Assembly (NCBI RefSeq): GCF_022201045.2
Contig: NC_068558.1
Span: 4,865,501-4,929,500, forward strand
Direction: 5' to 3'
DNA length: 64,000 bases
Source of the DNA: Citrus sinensis
Lineage: Eukaryota; Streptophyta; Magnoliopsida; Sapindales; Rutaceae
Shown here: positions 11,018 to 23,600 of the stretch, in pieces
Layout of the letters: each line of letters opens with the position of its first letter
How positions within the stretch are numbered: position 1 is the first letter of the stretch
Made by a program: the position numbers and the translations under genes
Notes under the pieces: generated by a model
What the model saw: only the letters and a program-made list of their open reading frames with translations
What the model was told of the DNA's origin: nothing
Database searches by the model: none

Positions 11018-11340
11018 CTGGATTTGGAATTTAGACTGAATCAACGGTCAATAAAGCACAAGATCTAACTGCACGACAGTCAATATCGGAAATGATTTAG
11101 GTTTTGGCCTCTCCGAAAAGTGCAGTGTGATGTATTGGAAAAATGAAAAATAAATTTGTTATCTTCACATTCATGCTTTAAGGCGAGTGAAAAACGAGGT
11201 TCTGATTTAAAGGCGGTCATAAACGACGTCGTGAGGTGCTTCCCAAAATTAGAATTATTTCGCTCGCTCACTGCGGTGGGCAGGTGTAAGTAATAATAAT
11301 CCTTGGCGCTAAAACGGAAAACCACGAGTTACTTGCTTAC
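11018..11340 (-). promoter_or_regulatory. Probable leader exon and core promoter of the SUVH gene
   Basis: This block is less AT-rich than its surroundings and ends, on the minus strand, in the inferred donor at 11018. No coding content. The transcription start cannot be placed exactly. Confidence 0.4.
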
Positions 11341-12256
11341 CCTTACACCGTCACTGTTTAGGCATGACCCAGTCAAAAATGAAGTTTCCTTTCGCTGTAA
11401 GAGCGTGTCAAAAAATAAATTTGGTTTGTGCACGTGTCCCTGATTATTTTTGTTTTTACGGCATTATGTAGTTCCTCAGATCAAATTAAATTCTCTAATC
11501 GCACATCTGAAAAAGGTTTGCAATTTTTTATTTGACTGAAACTTTCAAGTTTCAACAACTTTTAAAAAAATTTAATTACATTATTCTTTAAAATACCTTA
11601 AATTAATTTATAAAATATTAACATATAAATTAAAAGTCCACATCCCATCATTAAATTTTATCTTAAAAATTTTTTAATATTTTTATTTATAAATTTATAC
11701 GAATTCAAAAAGCGTAAATTATTCTTATCTTGTTACCTAATTTCTACTTTCATAATTATAAACTCTTAAAGTTTCTCAAAATAATACTTTTACTTATAAT
11801 TTAAATATAAATTATGAAATAGGACGGGCAGAAAAAATTATTAAAAGAATAATTTATTTAAATATTTAATCAAATATTCATTAAAAAAAAAGATATTTTT
11901 ATTATTTAAATAATTTTGGTTAAAGAGGGGTTTTAGAAGGAATTTAAAGGAATGTCAACAGGCCTACTCTTTTTATTTCTAAACACTACACGCTACATTG
12001 TGAATCAAAAGTCCACTAAGACTTAGGTCCATTTAAGACTAAAATTGTTAAGGTCCAGCCCAAAATTCCACAAAAAACATTTTAAATTTTAAATTTTAAA
12101 TTTTTTCCTTTTTTAACTATTAAAATATTTGATTTTTTTTCCCGAACGAAATTTGAGGGGGGGGGGGGAAACCAAACTTGGAAAATAGTCTTAAAATCTT
12201 TGGATTTTTTGAAACTAACTCTTAACTTTTATTGTTATCATAACTGGCCAAATACA
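11341..12256. other. AT-rich spacer
   Basis: Very AT-rich, with homopolymer runs, including an 11-G run near 12158. It contains no recognisable gene or element. ATACA at 12252-12256 is the left target-site duplication of the neighbouring solo LTR. Confidence 0.6.
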
Positions 12257-12344
12257 TGTTAACATATATGTTTCTATAATATTGATTTTGATGATAACAA
12301 ACAAGATTAAGAATGATTAATCTTTTAAGCTCAAATTATTTAAT

Positions 12345-12512
12345 ATTCTTTTTAAATAAATCATTATTTTCACATTATAAATGTTTTGTATTTAATGGAA
12401 AAATGATTTTATGAAATTGATTGTTTTTATTCTTTTTAAATAAATCATTATTTTCACATTATAAATGTTTCATATTTAATGGAAAAATGATTTTATGAAA
12501 TTGGTTGTTTTT
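12345..12512. repeat. 84-bp tandem duplication inside the solo LTR
   Basis: Two copies start at 12345 and 12429 and are almost identical. Both contain ATTCTTTTTAAATAAATCA and TTTAATGGAAAAATGATTT, with only a few substitutions, so the duplication is recent compared with the rest of the LTR. Confidence 0.9.
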
Positions 12513-12800
12513 CAAAGTTTATAGTTTAATTGAAACATTTTGAAAACTTTGAAATAAACAAGTATTGCTTGAAATTTTGGTGAAGGACTTATTTGAAAAG
12601 TGTCATAGCATTTTAGGCTATAACATAATTTCAGAAAGTTTTGGGATTAACAAAGCATTACTTAGAAATTCTGAAATTGGACATATTTATAAAGTTTCAT
12701 AACGTTTTGGGTTATAGTACAGTTTTGTAAAGTTTTATGGTCAAACTGTAAATTTTAAAAAAAGTGCACCGTGCAGGTTACTGTAGCAATCACTGTAGCA

Positions 12801-13134
12801 AACGGCTAACCGTTTATTTAAAAAAGGCTAACCGATAATTTCCAGAAAGCATGTTCTGCAAAGTATTGTTAAAATGATGATTCTGGAAACTAACGGTGAA
12901 CCGTTTACTGAAAACGGTTAACCGATTATTTCCAGATTGCTAACCTTGAACCGTTTAGTAAGAGCGGTTAAACTAAATTTGTTTTGCAGGTTTCTGGAAA
13001 TTAACGGCGAAAGGGTAAGCCTAAACGGCTAATCGTTTATTTGAAATTTGGCCCAACGGTAACTTTGACCAAACGAAACGGTTAACCGTTTATGGTTAAC
13101 GGCGAACCGTTTTCTGTCCGACAGTTTGTAACGG
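12801..13134. promoter_or_regulatory. Cluster of 14 AACGG/CCGTT motifs in the LTR U3
   Basis: AACGG starts at 12801, 12892, 12913, 13003, 13024, 13055, 13077, 13098 and 13130. CCGTT starts at 12810, 12901, 12951, 13086 and 13107. Many form AACGG-TTA-ACCG near-palindromes. AACGG is the core of MYB and mitosis-specific-activator (MSA) sites. The cluster ends just before the LTR's own TATA box, where an enhancer would be expected. Function is inferred. Confidence 0.6.
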
Positions 13135-13153
13135 CTAGATTTTCAGCTCTAAC

Positions 13154-13161
13154 TATAAATA
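13154..13161 (+). promoter_or_regulatory. TATA box of the solo LTR
   Basis: TATAAATA in the middle of the LTR, downstream of the AACGG cluster. Transcription would start near 13185 and read towards the gene at 15565. Confidence 0.55.
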
Positions 13162-13696
13162 AGCTCATCCAAATTCAAACAAGATTGATCACAACACAAT
13201 CATTGAGCTTATATTCGAGAATACAATCTTCATTAAGCTTTAAACACATTCTCTCTTCATCTATTCACACATTGGGCATTGATTTCTAATCTTAAATATT
13301 GTGTGAGAGAAAAACAATTTGTAATCTTCTACTTTGAGTGATTGTAAGTGTTGGGATACACTTGGGTTAAGAGATTGGGGATAATCTCTTGTTGTAAAGG
13401 TCCATTGACACATTGGAAGTCAATTGTAAGCGTTTGAAGCCTTGGGAGGCTAGCTTAGTGAAATCCTCAAGCCCGGTGAGCTTGGAGGCGTGGACGTAGG
13501 CGGAGATTGCCGAACCACGTAAAAATCTTTGTGTTTGTTTTCTCTTCCCTTACTCTTTTAATATTGTGCATGATTGAATTTATTGTTTTCAATTTGATTA
13601 AGGCAATAGATTAAATTGTTGAGAGAATTGTATTGTATAATTTTTAAAATCCCAATTCACCCCCCCTCTTGGGTTGCATACTTGTATTTCAATACA

Positions 13697-15426
13697 ATGT
13701 TTTTAAACCGAATAGGCCTCATCACTTTCAAAAAATTACCAAAGCAATACCACTCTTAAAAAATCATCAAATCTCACTGCTTCACAAAATCATCAAACAC
13801 CATCACTTTCAACAAATTACCAAATTCATCAAACAAATGTAGCAATACATAACTAAAGATATAATCATCAATTATAAATCCTAAAGCTAAGGTTAGTGTA
13901 TCACACAATGTGTGTTTTTTAATGTTTTAAGTTAAGGGTTTAAGTTTGAAATTTATGTGAATTTTTTTTTAAATGTTGTTATTTTTAATTCATAAAATAA
14001 TGTGAATTCTTAAAGTACTTAATTTGAGTTCACAGATAAAAAAAACTATTGAAAATAACAAAAATTCGAGTTAAAAAAATATTGGAACAAAACCCAAAAT
14101 ATATACACAGACAAGGCGACTAGTACTTGATCACATAGTCACATTATGTGTGACAAATAGGGATCTAAAATGTGGGGGATGTTTTTATCCAAAAAATATC
14201 ATTTTGCTAGTTGTGATATTAAAAAGTTATCGGGTTCAATTTAAAAAGAAAAACTCAAAAGTTTTAGGATTTTTTTTTTATAAATTTTCCAAAAAGCACA
14301 GAACCAAGTCAGGGTGGCTTTTTCCAGGGTCGAGCTAATATAAACTAAAAGCCTAAAACCGAACCCAACCCAACTCAAATCAAACCCATTTTATATCCAT
14401 AATGTCATTGTTTCACTAATAAACATAATATTTAAATTATTACCTTCGTCTTTAGCTTTCGCAAGTACTATATTATTAAAAAAAAATAAAAAAAAAGAAG
14501 GGAAAAGTACTAGATTTTAATATCTCAATCTTAAAAATCTTTAAAAAAAATGTTAATTAATGAGGACGAGCCTCGAATTTATCGATCGACCACAAAATGA
14601 CAAAGAATAATTTTTATAACAAATTTTAGATACAAATATTTTCATGAATGTCACATTGATTTTAATATTTCCTCCTCCCTCAACATTCTCTGTGTTGTCC
14701 ACTTTAATGATGTTTTCCTAAATTTAATACTAAATCTCCTTATTTACAACGTTATGGACCTTTTGGAAACAATTAGACAGAACCTATACATATGAGTAAC
14801 GTGTAACTCTCTCTTCCCGAAGGAAAAAAGTTTCACAAATTAAAGACAAAAAAAACTAGGCACGGAAAGCATAGAACCAAAGTAGCAGTTAACTTCCTAA
14901 CACCCCAATGATTATTGCACGTAATTTTGTAACCTTTGATTAAAATATTCGGGAAACTATATTATGATTAAATTCTCCAGGAAAAACATCTTAGTTTTGC
15001 TCTTTAATAAGAGATTTGAAGCATGTAGCAGTTTACAATAAGTGAAGGCAGATTCAAGTTGTAACAAATATTGAAATCGAGCTTTGCTGGTGCAAACGAA
15101 ACAAGTTCATTTGATTTGATTTTAGGGAAGGTTGAAGAAATGACTTGTTGTTTTGAAATAAGAAGTCAGCAAGGCACATGAAAGTGTGGAATGAAAGATT
15201 GAAAGTTCTTAAAACAAACTGTACAAGTTGGCCATGGCTCGTTTAAGTTATAACTTCAATTAGATAAAAAACTAAAAAAAAAAATATTTTTTTTTATAAA
15301 TATATAATTAGAAAAATATCATAAGTAAACAAAATTCACAAATTTAATGGAAAATGGTAAAATTTGCAAAATGCTTTAAATATCCACCGTTGATCTTATT
15401 ACCGGCCGTTGATTGATACAAAAAAG
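13697..15426. other. Intergenic region
   Basis: Starts with imperfect short repeats of CATCACTTTCAA/AAATTACCAAA (about 13720-13830), then AT-rich DNA. No gene supported; the open frame at 14150-14338 is not gene-like. Confidence 0.55.
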
Positions 15427-15435
15427 GGCGGGAAT
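15427..15435 (-). promoter_or_regulatory. E2F-type binding site
   Basis: The plus strand reads GGCGGGAAT, the reverse of ATTCCCGCC, which fits the E2F/DP consensus WTTSSCSS. It lies 130 nt before the ATG of the 369-aa protein, a typical distance for S-phase genes. Binding is inferred. Confidence 0.55.
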
Positions 15436-15564
15436 CCTTCAAAAGGACCAAAAAGTCAAAAACGATGAAGCCGCCAATAAATAGACAAAACCCTAAAATT
15501 GAAATCAGAATAGTTCCGAAATTCTCCCCACTTCACCTTTCGCCCAAAATTTCAAACCTGAAAA

Positions 15565-16674
15565 ATGGAAGCCGACGATCCTTTCGCCTCAATCACCAAA
15601 CTCTGCCAGGTGTCATCCTCCCAGGAAGAACACTTGCGTCACTGTCGGTTCGTGGGCGAACCGGAAGAGGACCCGCAAGCTTCCGGGGAAATTGACGAGC
15701 AATTAACCGGCATCATGATGATTACTCCTCCTGATAGTATGTCGGACAACGACGAGAATGACAATAATGCCCTTAAAGATAACGAAATTTTCCATACCCC
15801 ACCTGAAGATACCCTAATCTCCAGCTCCGACGATCATCGAGATAATCAAAGGGTTGTTATTGAAGAAGAAGCTGAAGGGGGTTGTACGGAGGGCGAAAAG
15901 ACGGTCGATTTGGGGACGGATACCGATTTAGGGTTCACAGAGGTGGAGTTGACGCAGAGATCCGGCAGTGCAAACGAGGTAATTCAATCTGAATTAAACA
16001 AAATTAGGGTTCTGAAGAGAGAATTAGCTGCCAGTGAACGTCTAATCGAATCTCTAAAGAAAAAATCGAAAATTTCGGATAACAGTTTTCGTTCGGAATC
16101 TCCAAAACGATGTTTAGGGGAAAGTGTAAAGAAAATAATGAAATCTTTGGAGAAATTGAATTCTAATAAAGGCAGTCCGTACAATCACGAATATAAATCT
16201 CATCAAAGTAATCAAAGTAGTGAAGCTAGTGGAGATAGTTCTTCCAAAAGGAAGCTAGACTTTTCAACTGACAATTTAGGATTAGAAACTGAAGCTACTG
16301 ATAGGGATTTAAGATTTAGTGAAGGTTTAGAGCGCATTATAAGAAATGGGGAAGGTTATAGATCAGTAGGCAACAATGGAAATGGTAAGGGAACTTCAAT
16401 TTCGGGGCGAAAGAGCAAAGAGGACATTGACAAGTATAGGTATACTGGTCCAAGCGTTCATAACTCATGTGAAATGGGGAGAAGAACTCGCGCGATACGC
16501 TCATTGCCGGTGACAATTTGTGGAAAGGGAGAGAGGGATGCTAGGAATGATTATAAGGAGATCACGCTTTTGGATGTCTTGAGGATGCTGGCAAGGAATT
16601 GTGATTATGATCATAGCCTTGAGAGTAAAAGCATCTTGGATGTTGCAAAGAGTCGGGGCTTGTCTTTTCCGTAG
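15565..16674 (+). CDS. Uncharacterised plant protein, 369 aa, cell-cycle candidate
   Basis: I do not recognise this family. Intact single-exon frame; the ATG sits in a good context (AAAATGG) and codon use is gene-like. The protein is acidic and largely disordered in the first 130 residues, with TPP sites in IMMITPPDS and FHTPPEDT. A short coiled coil follows at about 139-170 (LNKIRVLKRELAASERLIES). A basic middle part contains SPKR and, at residues 228-233, KRKLDF, which fits the cyclin-binding RxL (Cy) motif. The last 40 residues (ITLLDVLRMLARNCDYDH and on) look folded and are probably the conserved part. There is no signal peptide or membrane segment. An E2F-type site lies 130 nt upstream. 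A nuclear, cell-cycle-linked role is my inference. That it is a real gene is likely; its function is open. Confidence 0.8.
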   Translation: MEADDPFASITKLCQVSSSQEEHLRHCRFVGEPEEDPQASGEIDEQLTGIMMITPPDSMSDNDENDNNALKDNEIFHTPPEDTLISSSDDHRDNQRVVIEEEAEGGCTEGEKTVDLGTDTDLGFTEVELTQRSGSANEVIQSELNKIRVLKRELAASERLIESLKKKSKISDNSFRSESPKRCLGESVKKIMKSLEKLNSNKGSPYNHEYKSHQSNQSSEASGDSSSKRKLDFSTDNLGLETEATDRDLRFSEGLERIIRNGEGYRSVGNNGNGKGTSISGRKSKEDIDKYRYTGPSVHNSCEMGRRTRAIRSLPVTICGKGERDARNDYKEITLLDVLRMLARNCDYDHSLESKSILDVAKSRGLSFP

Positions 16675-18430
16675 CTATGAGATAAAGAATCATCTATAAC
16701 ATGTATATAAGTGGACATAGGGTTTTTATGGACATTGGTATGATGGGTTTCGAACTGAACAGAGGTTTTGGAAATCCTATTGTTCTTGGATGTGAACCTG
16801 TTTCCCCAACTGCTGCTGGCCTATACAGTTAGGGATGTTATTGTTGGTTGTTACCAATGGGAGGATGTATGTTGGAGCATATTGAACTTATAAATTGGAA
16901 GATAAGTGCATTTGTGGATCAATAATGGGATGCTGTCGGTGTTACTTGGTTTGGGAGCTTTACATGAGGTGCGTGTTTGGACTTTGGAGCATCAACACAT
17001 TTTTACGCAAAAAATCTTGTACATAACTATATATATTTCAGCTACTAGTGTTCCTTAACTGAGCTCTATGTGTGTGTAATACTGGTTTGATAAGACAGTT
17101 GTTGGTTGGACTTATTTATTGTATGAAGTCAAGCCCTGTTACTTAGCCTAAATTTAAGGATCCAATTGAAAAGGATTTTGCTAAAATTTGTCAAAGAAGA
17201 AACAAGGTATTTATAGCTATTCTCATTCTTCCCCTTCATTTCAGGAAATGTACATTATATAAGTATTTACATATCTATCAATGCATAGTCGTACCTGTTA
17301 AATTGAAATTTAAAATAGTTGATTTAATATGTTGAGGCAATCAGGCAAAATGTTGCTTTCCCAAGTCAGGATAATAGCACTATGAATCTATGATTGGCTC
17401 TCTTCAAATGCACGTGCATCGGCTGTATGCAGTTGCACAATTTGACTTTGGGAGTTTTCTTTTATTGCTCTTATAGTTATAGGGATCCATCTTGCAGTTT
17501 TTCTGCGGATAAAACTTCATGAGGTCATCAGACTTTGCTTATTAATGGATTCTCATTAACCGGTTAGTTGTTCATGGAAATGATGCCCCCATTTTTTAGC
17601 ACAGAGAATTGATAATCCGCCCAAACAAGAAATAAGTAAAATTTTAGATGTGTAATAAGTATTTCATCTTTGTTGTTCATAAGATTTAACCGGGTAATTC
17701 TACAAAGTTACGTTGAGCATTTTCAAATGCTCAAATAAGTAGTGATGTTTGGTGGTCGTGCACAATTTATTTAAACCGGGCTAATGGTATTAAGCTATGT
17801 TCAAATTGATGTGCACAAAGTTCTTATATTCTCACATCTAAGAGAATCAACTAGCAACGTAAAATATGATCTTACAGATCACTGTTCCTACATCCTAGAA
17901 TGATTGACCCACTAATGAAGTCGATTATTCACAATAAGCATCAAAAGAGCGAACGTTTCTTCTTTTCCCATATATCTTCGGGACTGACATGACCAACTGA
18001 ACTATGCAGTTGTCCAGCCAAGAAGCATAAATATAATGGTTACTTACCAACTTAATTCACATGCATCCCTCCCTTTGTGGCTGGGTAAAATCTATGAAAC
18101 TGAAGCAACGGCTCCAAGAGGATGTGGCAAGTTATTTTGCATGGCAAACATTATATTTGCATACATAACTCTGAAAATCGCCCCTCTACAGCATCTTGAG
18201 CTATATATTACAGTCTGTTGTCAACCTATACAAAAAAGCCCACCCAAGCCAAATTTATCTCTTAGCATTCCATGTTCGAAAAGATCAAGGGAAAAAGATC
18301 AACCAGCAAACGTCATTCACAGAACTTTAGTAGTTGGCATGCATAGAGCATCCATCGGACAAGCACTGAAGGAGGCAGTCTGCAGACTTACATGGCCCTA
18401 GTAATCAAAGTACTATTTGGACCAATTCTG
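16675..18430. other. Convergent intergenic region with 3'UTRs
   Basis: Lies between the stop codons of two genes facing each other. It should hold the 3'UTR of the 369-aa gene (from 16675) and that of the GATA gene (up to 18430). No other coding gene supported; the open frame at 18036-18401 runs antisense to the likely GATA 3'UTR. Confidence 0.55.
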
Positions 18431-20641
18431 CTATGGTCGGGCATGATTCGGGTATGCTGAGCTACTACTGCTTGCCTGTTGGCCAAAACTTAAAGATGGG
18501 TGAAGGAGCTCTGCCTGTGGAAATGAGCCATTGGATGGCACGTCCAGCAGCAGATCTTGATCAGAACTTTCATCAACAAAATGCAGAGATTCGAGCATGA
18601 GGGAGCTACCATCAGAAGGCAAGGCAAATAAACTTCTTGGACTAAAGCAAGAGCCATCATTTTCCATGAATTCCTTGTTTTCATAGGTAGCCTTCACAGT
18701 CACCCTTTTGGGGCTCTTCATAATATTTTTTGCTTCTGAAAGAGCAAAGATACTTTTAGGGAGCAGTTCCAATGTACAATATTGTAATGGTTACAGAAGA
18801 CCATTGACAATCAATTTATACTGTGATGTATTTATTATGCCATTACAAAAGCCTGTCACTTGATCATGGGGTTAGTCAACCAAGTTGTCAACACTAACCC
18901 TTCAAATTGAAAAGACGTCTTTGAGTTTAGATGTATCCACACATGCAACGGTGCACCAACAGAGATTAATTCAAATTTCTAATATATTATCCATAATCTG
19001 TGCTAAAGATGTTTTAAGCCAATCATCTGTTTCATTAAAATTTCCCCAAAAATCTATCCTCTAAAAGTGGTAGTGGTATTTGTGAGTGTCAGGTCCTTAG
19101 GATTATCGGGACAGAATATGTATGTAGGGGAAATTGTTGAGGCTTAACTGTGTCAACAGAAAGAAATGTGTATCCTCTATGATATTGCATGTATATGTTT
19201 ACTGCAACGGAACTTAAAACTGTGTGCCATAAGCAATTGGAAATTATGTGAACAGAAATTACAGATCCGGGATTGAAGCCTAGATTGGAAGGATTGATTT
19301 TAACCACATCGGTAATCCTAGTGCATGTTATACTTGCTAGGAACAAAGTACCCTTCAGCTTATCATAATCCTATTTATTAGTCTCCCGTTTGGTTTCTCT
19401 TTGTTCATTGGAGAGCCTAAGTTGTGTCTTCAACGTTGGGAATCAATGAACCTCTCCAACCTTTTGTAGTGTTTACCTGATCAGAAACATTCAATGACAC
19501 ATTATCACAAGTTTGACTAACCTGGAAACTTTTGATTTTGGCCATCACGTAATCTCTTGGCATTTATTATGTTATTTGATGCAGCGGCATCTGGCCCTCT
19601 TGAAACATATGACCCTCCAGTACCACTCTTACACTTCTGCAACCATAAAGTGAGCTAATAATTAGCAAGATAATTGTCAATCAACTTTCCAAGGAATAAA
19701 AGTTCTGATAAAGATTTTAAAGTAATGATATTCAAATAAAAACTCAATTTAAACCTTGAGTGATTGATAGTGCTCCACCCAATTGGATGTTGTCAAATTA
19801 GATAACGCAAGCCTTTTCAATGTCCTGCAGTCTTCGGTTGCCACCCCCAGGAATGAGAGATCAAAAACCCCTTCTGCAAGCAGTTGCTGAAAGGAAGATA
19901 TATTCTCCTTGAATTGAAGGCTATCAAACATACTATTGAGGCTGCACATGCAACAATGATATCATCAATAATGCACCTCAAAATTGAAACCTTTTCTTTA
20001 AAATTCCACATGAAATGAATTGCTTCAACACCAATGTTTGAATATGCATAATAGGACCATCAATTGCTCATTATTCAAGACCGGATTCCATTGGTTTGGT
20101 TATTATGCATATCACACTTGCAATCCAATTTGGTGTGATTATCCTTACTACACTGCAATGAAACCTTATTCATTATTTCACTATAGATCATATTTCAAAA
20201 ATTCTCTACATTCACTTGCATATAGCATAAAAGACATGTAAGAGAAAGAGACTGACCTATCTGGAAATACGGTGGTGTCATTAAGAGGTAGATACTTCAG
20301 TAATTGCTGCTGCTCCTCGTGCGTCAAGTGTCCCACAAACTCCTTAAAATTGAGAATATCCTACACCAAATATGAATACTGACCATGATATCTCTCAACA
20401 ATTTAAAACAGAACAATGTTCAAGCAGAAATATTCTGCACAATAGATAAATACAACGATGCAAGTCACACTGCTGTATGAGTAATTTAGGGTAGATTCAC
20501 AAAGATCCTTCAGAAGAAATTCAAAGTGAAACTTTGAGAGTGCATAACAATGAGAAAGTGAAACACGGTAACCCATATACCATATACATAACTCAGTTTG
20601 ACATGCTTCATATTGAGAAATGCACAGCTGAAAGTAAGCTT

Positions 20642-20677
<36 letters not shown>

Positions 20678-23600
20678 ACCAAAGCCTTCTCAGTAGAATG
20701 CTAACAGATAACATCAAGTTCAAATCAATGGTTTTTGTATGACCACCAGACAAAGACCAACTTAATACCACTTACATTCAAGTCTATTTCACATAGCGGT
20801 GAATTATGACTCCCCAGGATTTGTAATTTTTCCTGCTGAGATTTGTCCCTGAAATGCCAAAAAACAGAAATGTTAACCAAGCTAATAATCTCCATTTTGT
20901 AGTTATGTTGCATGCTCATTATATAGGGGAGGGTTTAAATTAGAAACCATTACTTTTGTTTTCAATCTCTTAAAAATAGATAATTGACAAAAGGGCTTTC
21001 ATATGTTTTTACCATTCCCAAAGAAGTTACCTCTTAAGTTGATCTTGTTGCATGCCTTGTTCAATGAAGTTCTTTGCTTTGTCCATGTTACGACTTGAAA
21101 AGTTTACACCCTGGTAATCATTATATACATGAAGGGTTGCAGAACGAGAGTATGACTCATTTACTAAGTACTGTTTGTTTTCAACTGACAAGGAACTAGC
21201 TTCAGATTCCTCTTCTCGTGCTATGGAACTGGGATGTCTAATGAGAACACTTCCATGTCCTATCTCGACAGACACCATTGGTGTTTCACTTTCAAAAAGC
21301 AAATCCTCTTCTGATGATCCAGAGAAGTATGAAGACTGTTGTTCATGTAAAATAGTATACAAATCTTTAGTAAGCTTCTCAACTGGAGATTGCTTTGGAC
21401 GATTGACACAGGTTCTCTTCTTAGAAGGTACCACCGAGTCCCACACATTTGATTGGGCTGGACCTGACAAGAAAAGCATCAGGAAAATACTTCAGAGGCA
21501 GAATTACCAAGCACAGTAAGGTCGATAAATTATTGAATCAATGGCACTTGAACTAGTCAAGCAAGCAGTTGGCATTCCACACAGATAGATTCTGGAACAG
21601 TTAAGTTACTTTTCTCTAATTTACTGGATTCATATATCATACGGTAGCTGACGCAATACCAATGTTCTTAACTCTTTTTAAAATTTACATGAAACTGAGC
21701 AATGGATTATGCAACTCTAGTGATGGCCTGGTATAAAAAAATTTCACTCAAAAGGGGCAACGAAGATGAACTTTATTGAGTGCCCAACCTGTCAAATCAC
21801 TAGCATCTGCACTCCCAAATTGTACACAGCTCTCAGAATTAGATATGGCAGACCCCGAACTAGATCTATTACTTGTGTCTTCATCAACAACCTTCCGGTA
21901 TCCATGGTTGTAATCAGGGGCAAAACCCCCAACTACCACATTGTCATAATTTGACTTTCGCTTGAGAACTTTCACATCTTTGTTCTTGTTAATAGATATG
22001 CTCTTAACTTTGGAAACCCTGTGATCCTCATAATCATCTGGTTCAGCCCGAGCATGAAGTGGGGTATAGTTTGCAAGAGTTCCCTTTGTCCTCCACCGAG
22101 ATCCACAGGCATTGCACAGTACAGGCTTCTCAGGAGGCCCATTGCGCCAAAGAGGAGTGCCTATTACAACACTTGATTGTTAGCAATAATAGACATCAAA
22201 TAAATCCATTTACAAATATGATTAAATATGTAAGTAAGATAGACTTAGAAGATGAACTAATGGTCATCTAGAGCTCCTCATTGTCAATAAATTTAACAGC
22301 CACACAAACAGCAGGAACATTCAGCAGGAAAATGATTTGTCAAAATATGCACTTCAGCTAATGCATAGACAAGGATGAAGGCTCTATTGGACAAGAGTTG
22401 TTAACAAATACAGGTGAAACAACAAAGAGATTTTGAATAGAAGATAGAAAGCTAATCACCGAGAGAAGTATATATTTGGGAGAAATGGATATGAAAAGCA
22501 TTCCAGTAAATTTCTAATAGAAATAGCTTCTCAGGCTTGGGCTAATATACATCTTTCATGTGGCGGATTTCAATATTTGTTCATGTCGATTCAACATATC
22601 AATATTCTCACTCTTTCTGTACCCAAACTAAAACAGGATTTAGGATGCACCTCCTCTCATCATAAGCAATTTATGATCAGGCCTTTTCTAAGTGATCAAC
22701 AAAGCCATTGCTCTTTCTTCCCGATTTTTCCTTTCTTTCTCTACTGAGCTTCTTATCAAAATATATAAATAAAGGCATTGACCTTTAGGGTGGAACAAGG
22801 GCATAATTCTCATAGATACTCTAATTACATGTACAAAGAAATAGAATTTTCTTCCTCGTTACACCACCATCTGGTATTGGTCTTGAGGTTTCCTCTCAAC
22901 ATGACCATTTCTGAGTGTTTGGCTATCCAAAACCTATTCAACATTGATTCAAATTTGCATCATTCCAACTTCTATGCCAAAGAATAGTGTTGGCATTGAA
23001 GATAACACTGAAGTTGCTACAACTAAGGAGAAGCAACTTTAATAAACCTCACTCACAGCTCAGTCCCAACAAATGCTTGCGGGAAATCAAAAACAAATGT
23101 TGTGCTGCACACTTTCACAGACAAACAAATAACGTAATGATGCATTTGGAACTAGTTCAAGAAACTTCTTAGCAGGTGAATGGGAGAGTTTGTCAACTTC
23201 AAAAGACAATAGGATGCAATTAGAAACAAAAGCTCAACATCAAGAAAACGGAAGAAAGTAGTTTTGAACTGAAATAAAAGTAACTAAATGAAAGTAATTT
23301 CAATAAGCAGTTGGAGAAGCAGCACAAGTTAATCAGTAAAAACAGTTCAAGCACTTATTAGCAAGTACTCTTCAGCTCTAATCCTACATTGGATTCACTC
23401 TTTAAAAACAGGAATGTGGGCAATAGATTCGCCACTGAGGTTAAACTAAGCTAAAAAAAATTCACATTCCTGATGTTGTAGAAACTACATTTATTTTTTT
23501 CTCATATTGAATAATTCAGTAAGCAAAAAATTCATACAAAAAGTTCAGCTTGAGCTATTTCTCAATCTGATATTGACAAAGTGATTTCCAACAATTTGAT

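Larger units (their letters stand above)
12257..13691 (+). mobile_element. Solo LTR of a Copia-type retrotransposon (1435 bp)
   Basis: Begins TGTTAACATATATG and ends TGTATTTCA, with a perfect 5-bp duplication ATACA on both sides (12252-12256, 13692-13696). Features usual for long Copia LTRs are present in order: a start resembling TGATTTTGATGATAACAA, a TATA box at 13154, an R/U5 part with GATTGCCGAACCACGTAAA, and a terminal CAATTCACCCCCCCTCTTG. The order gives plus orientation. No internal coding region remains. It also carries an 84-bp tandem duplication and a dense cluster of AACGG motifs. Confidence 0.88.

Noticed and set aside
12785..13140. CRISPR-like or satellite array
   Set aside because: The repeated AACGG/CCGTT words have irregular spacing and no constant repeat length, and they lie within an LTR of a plant genome.
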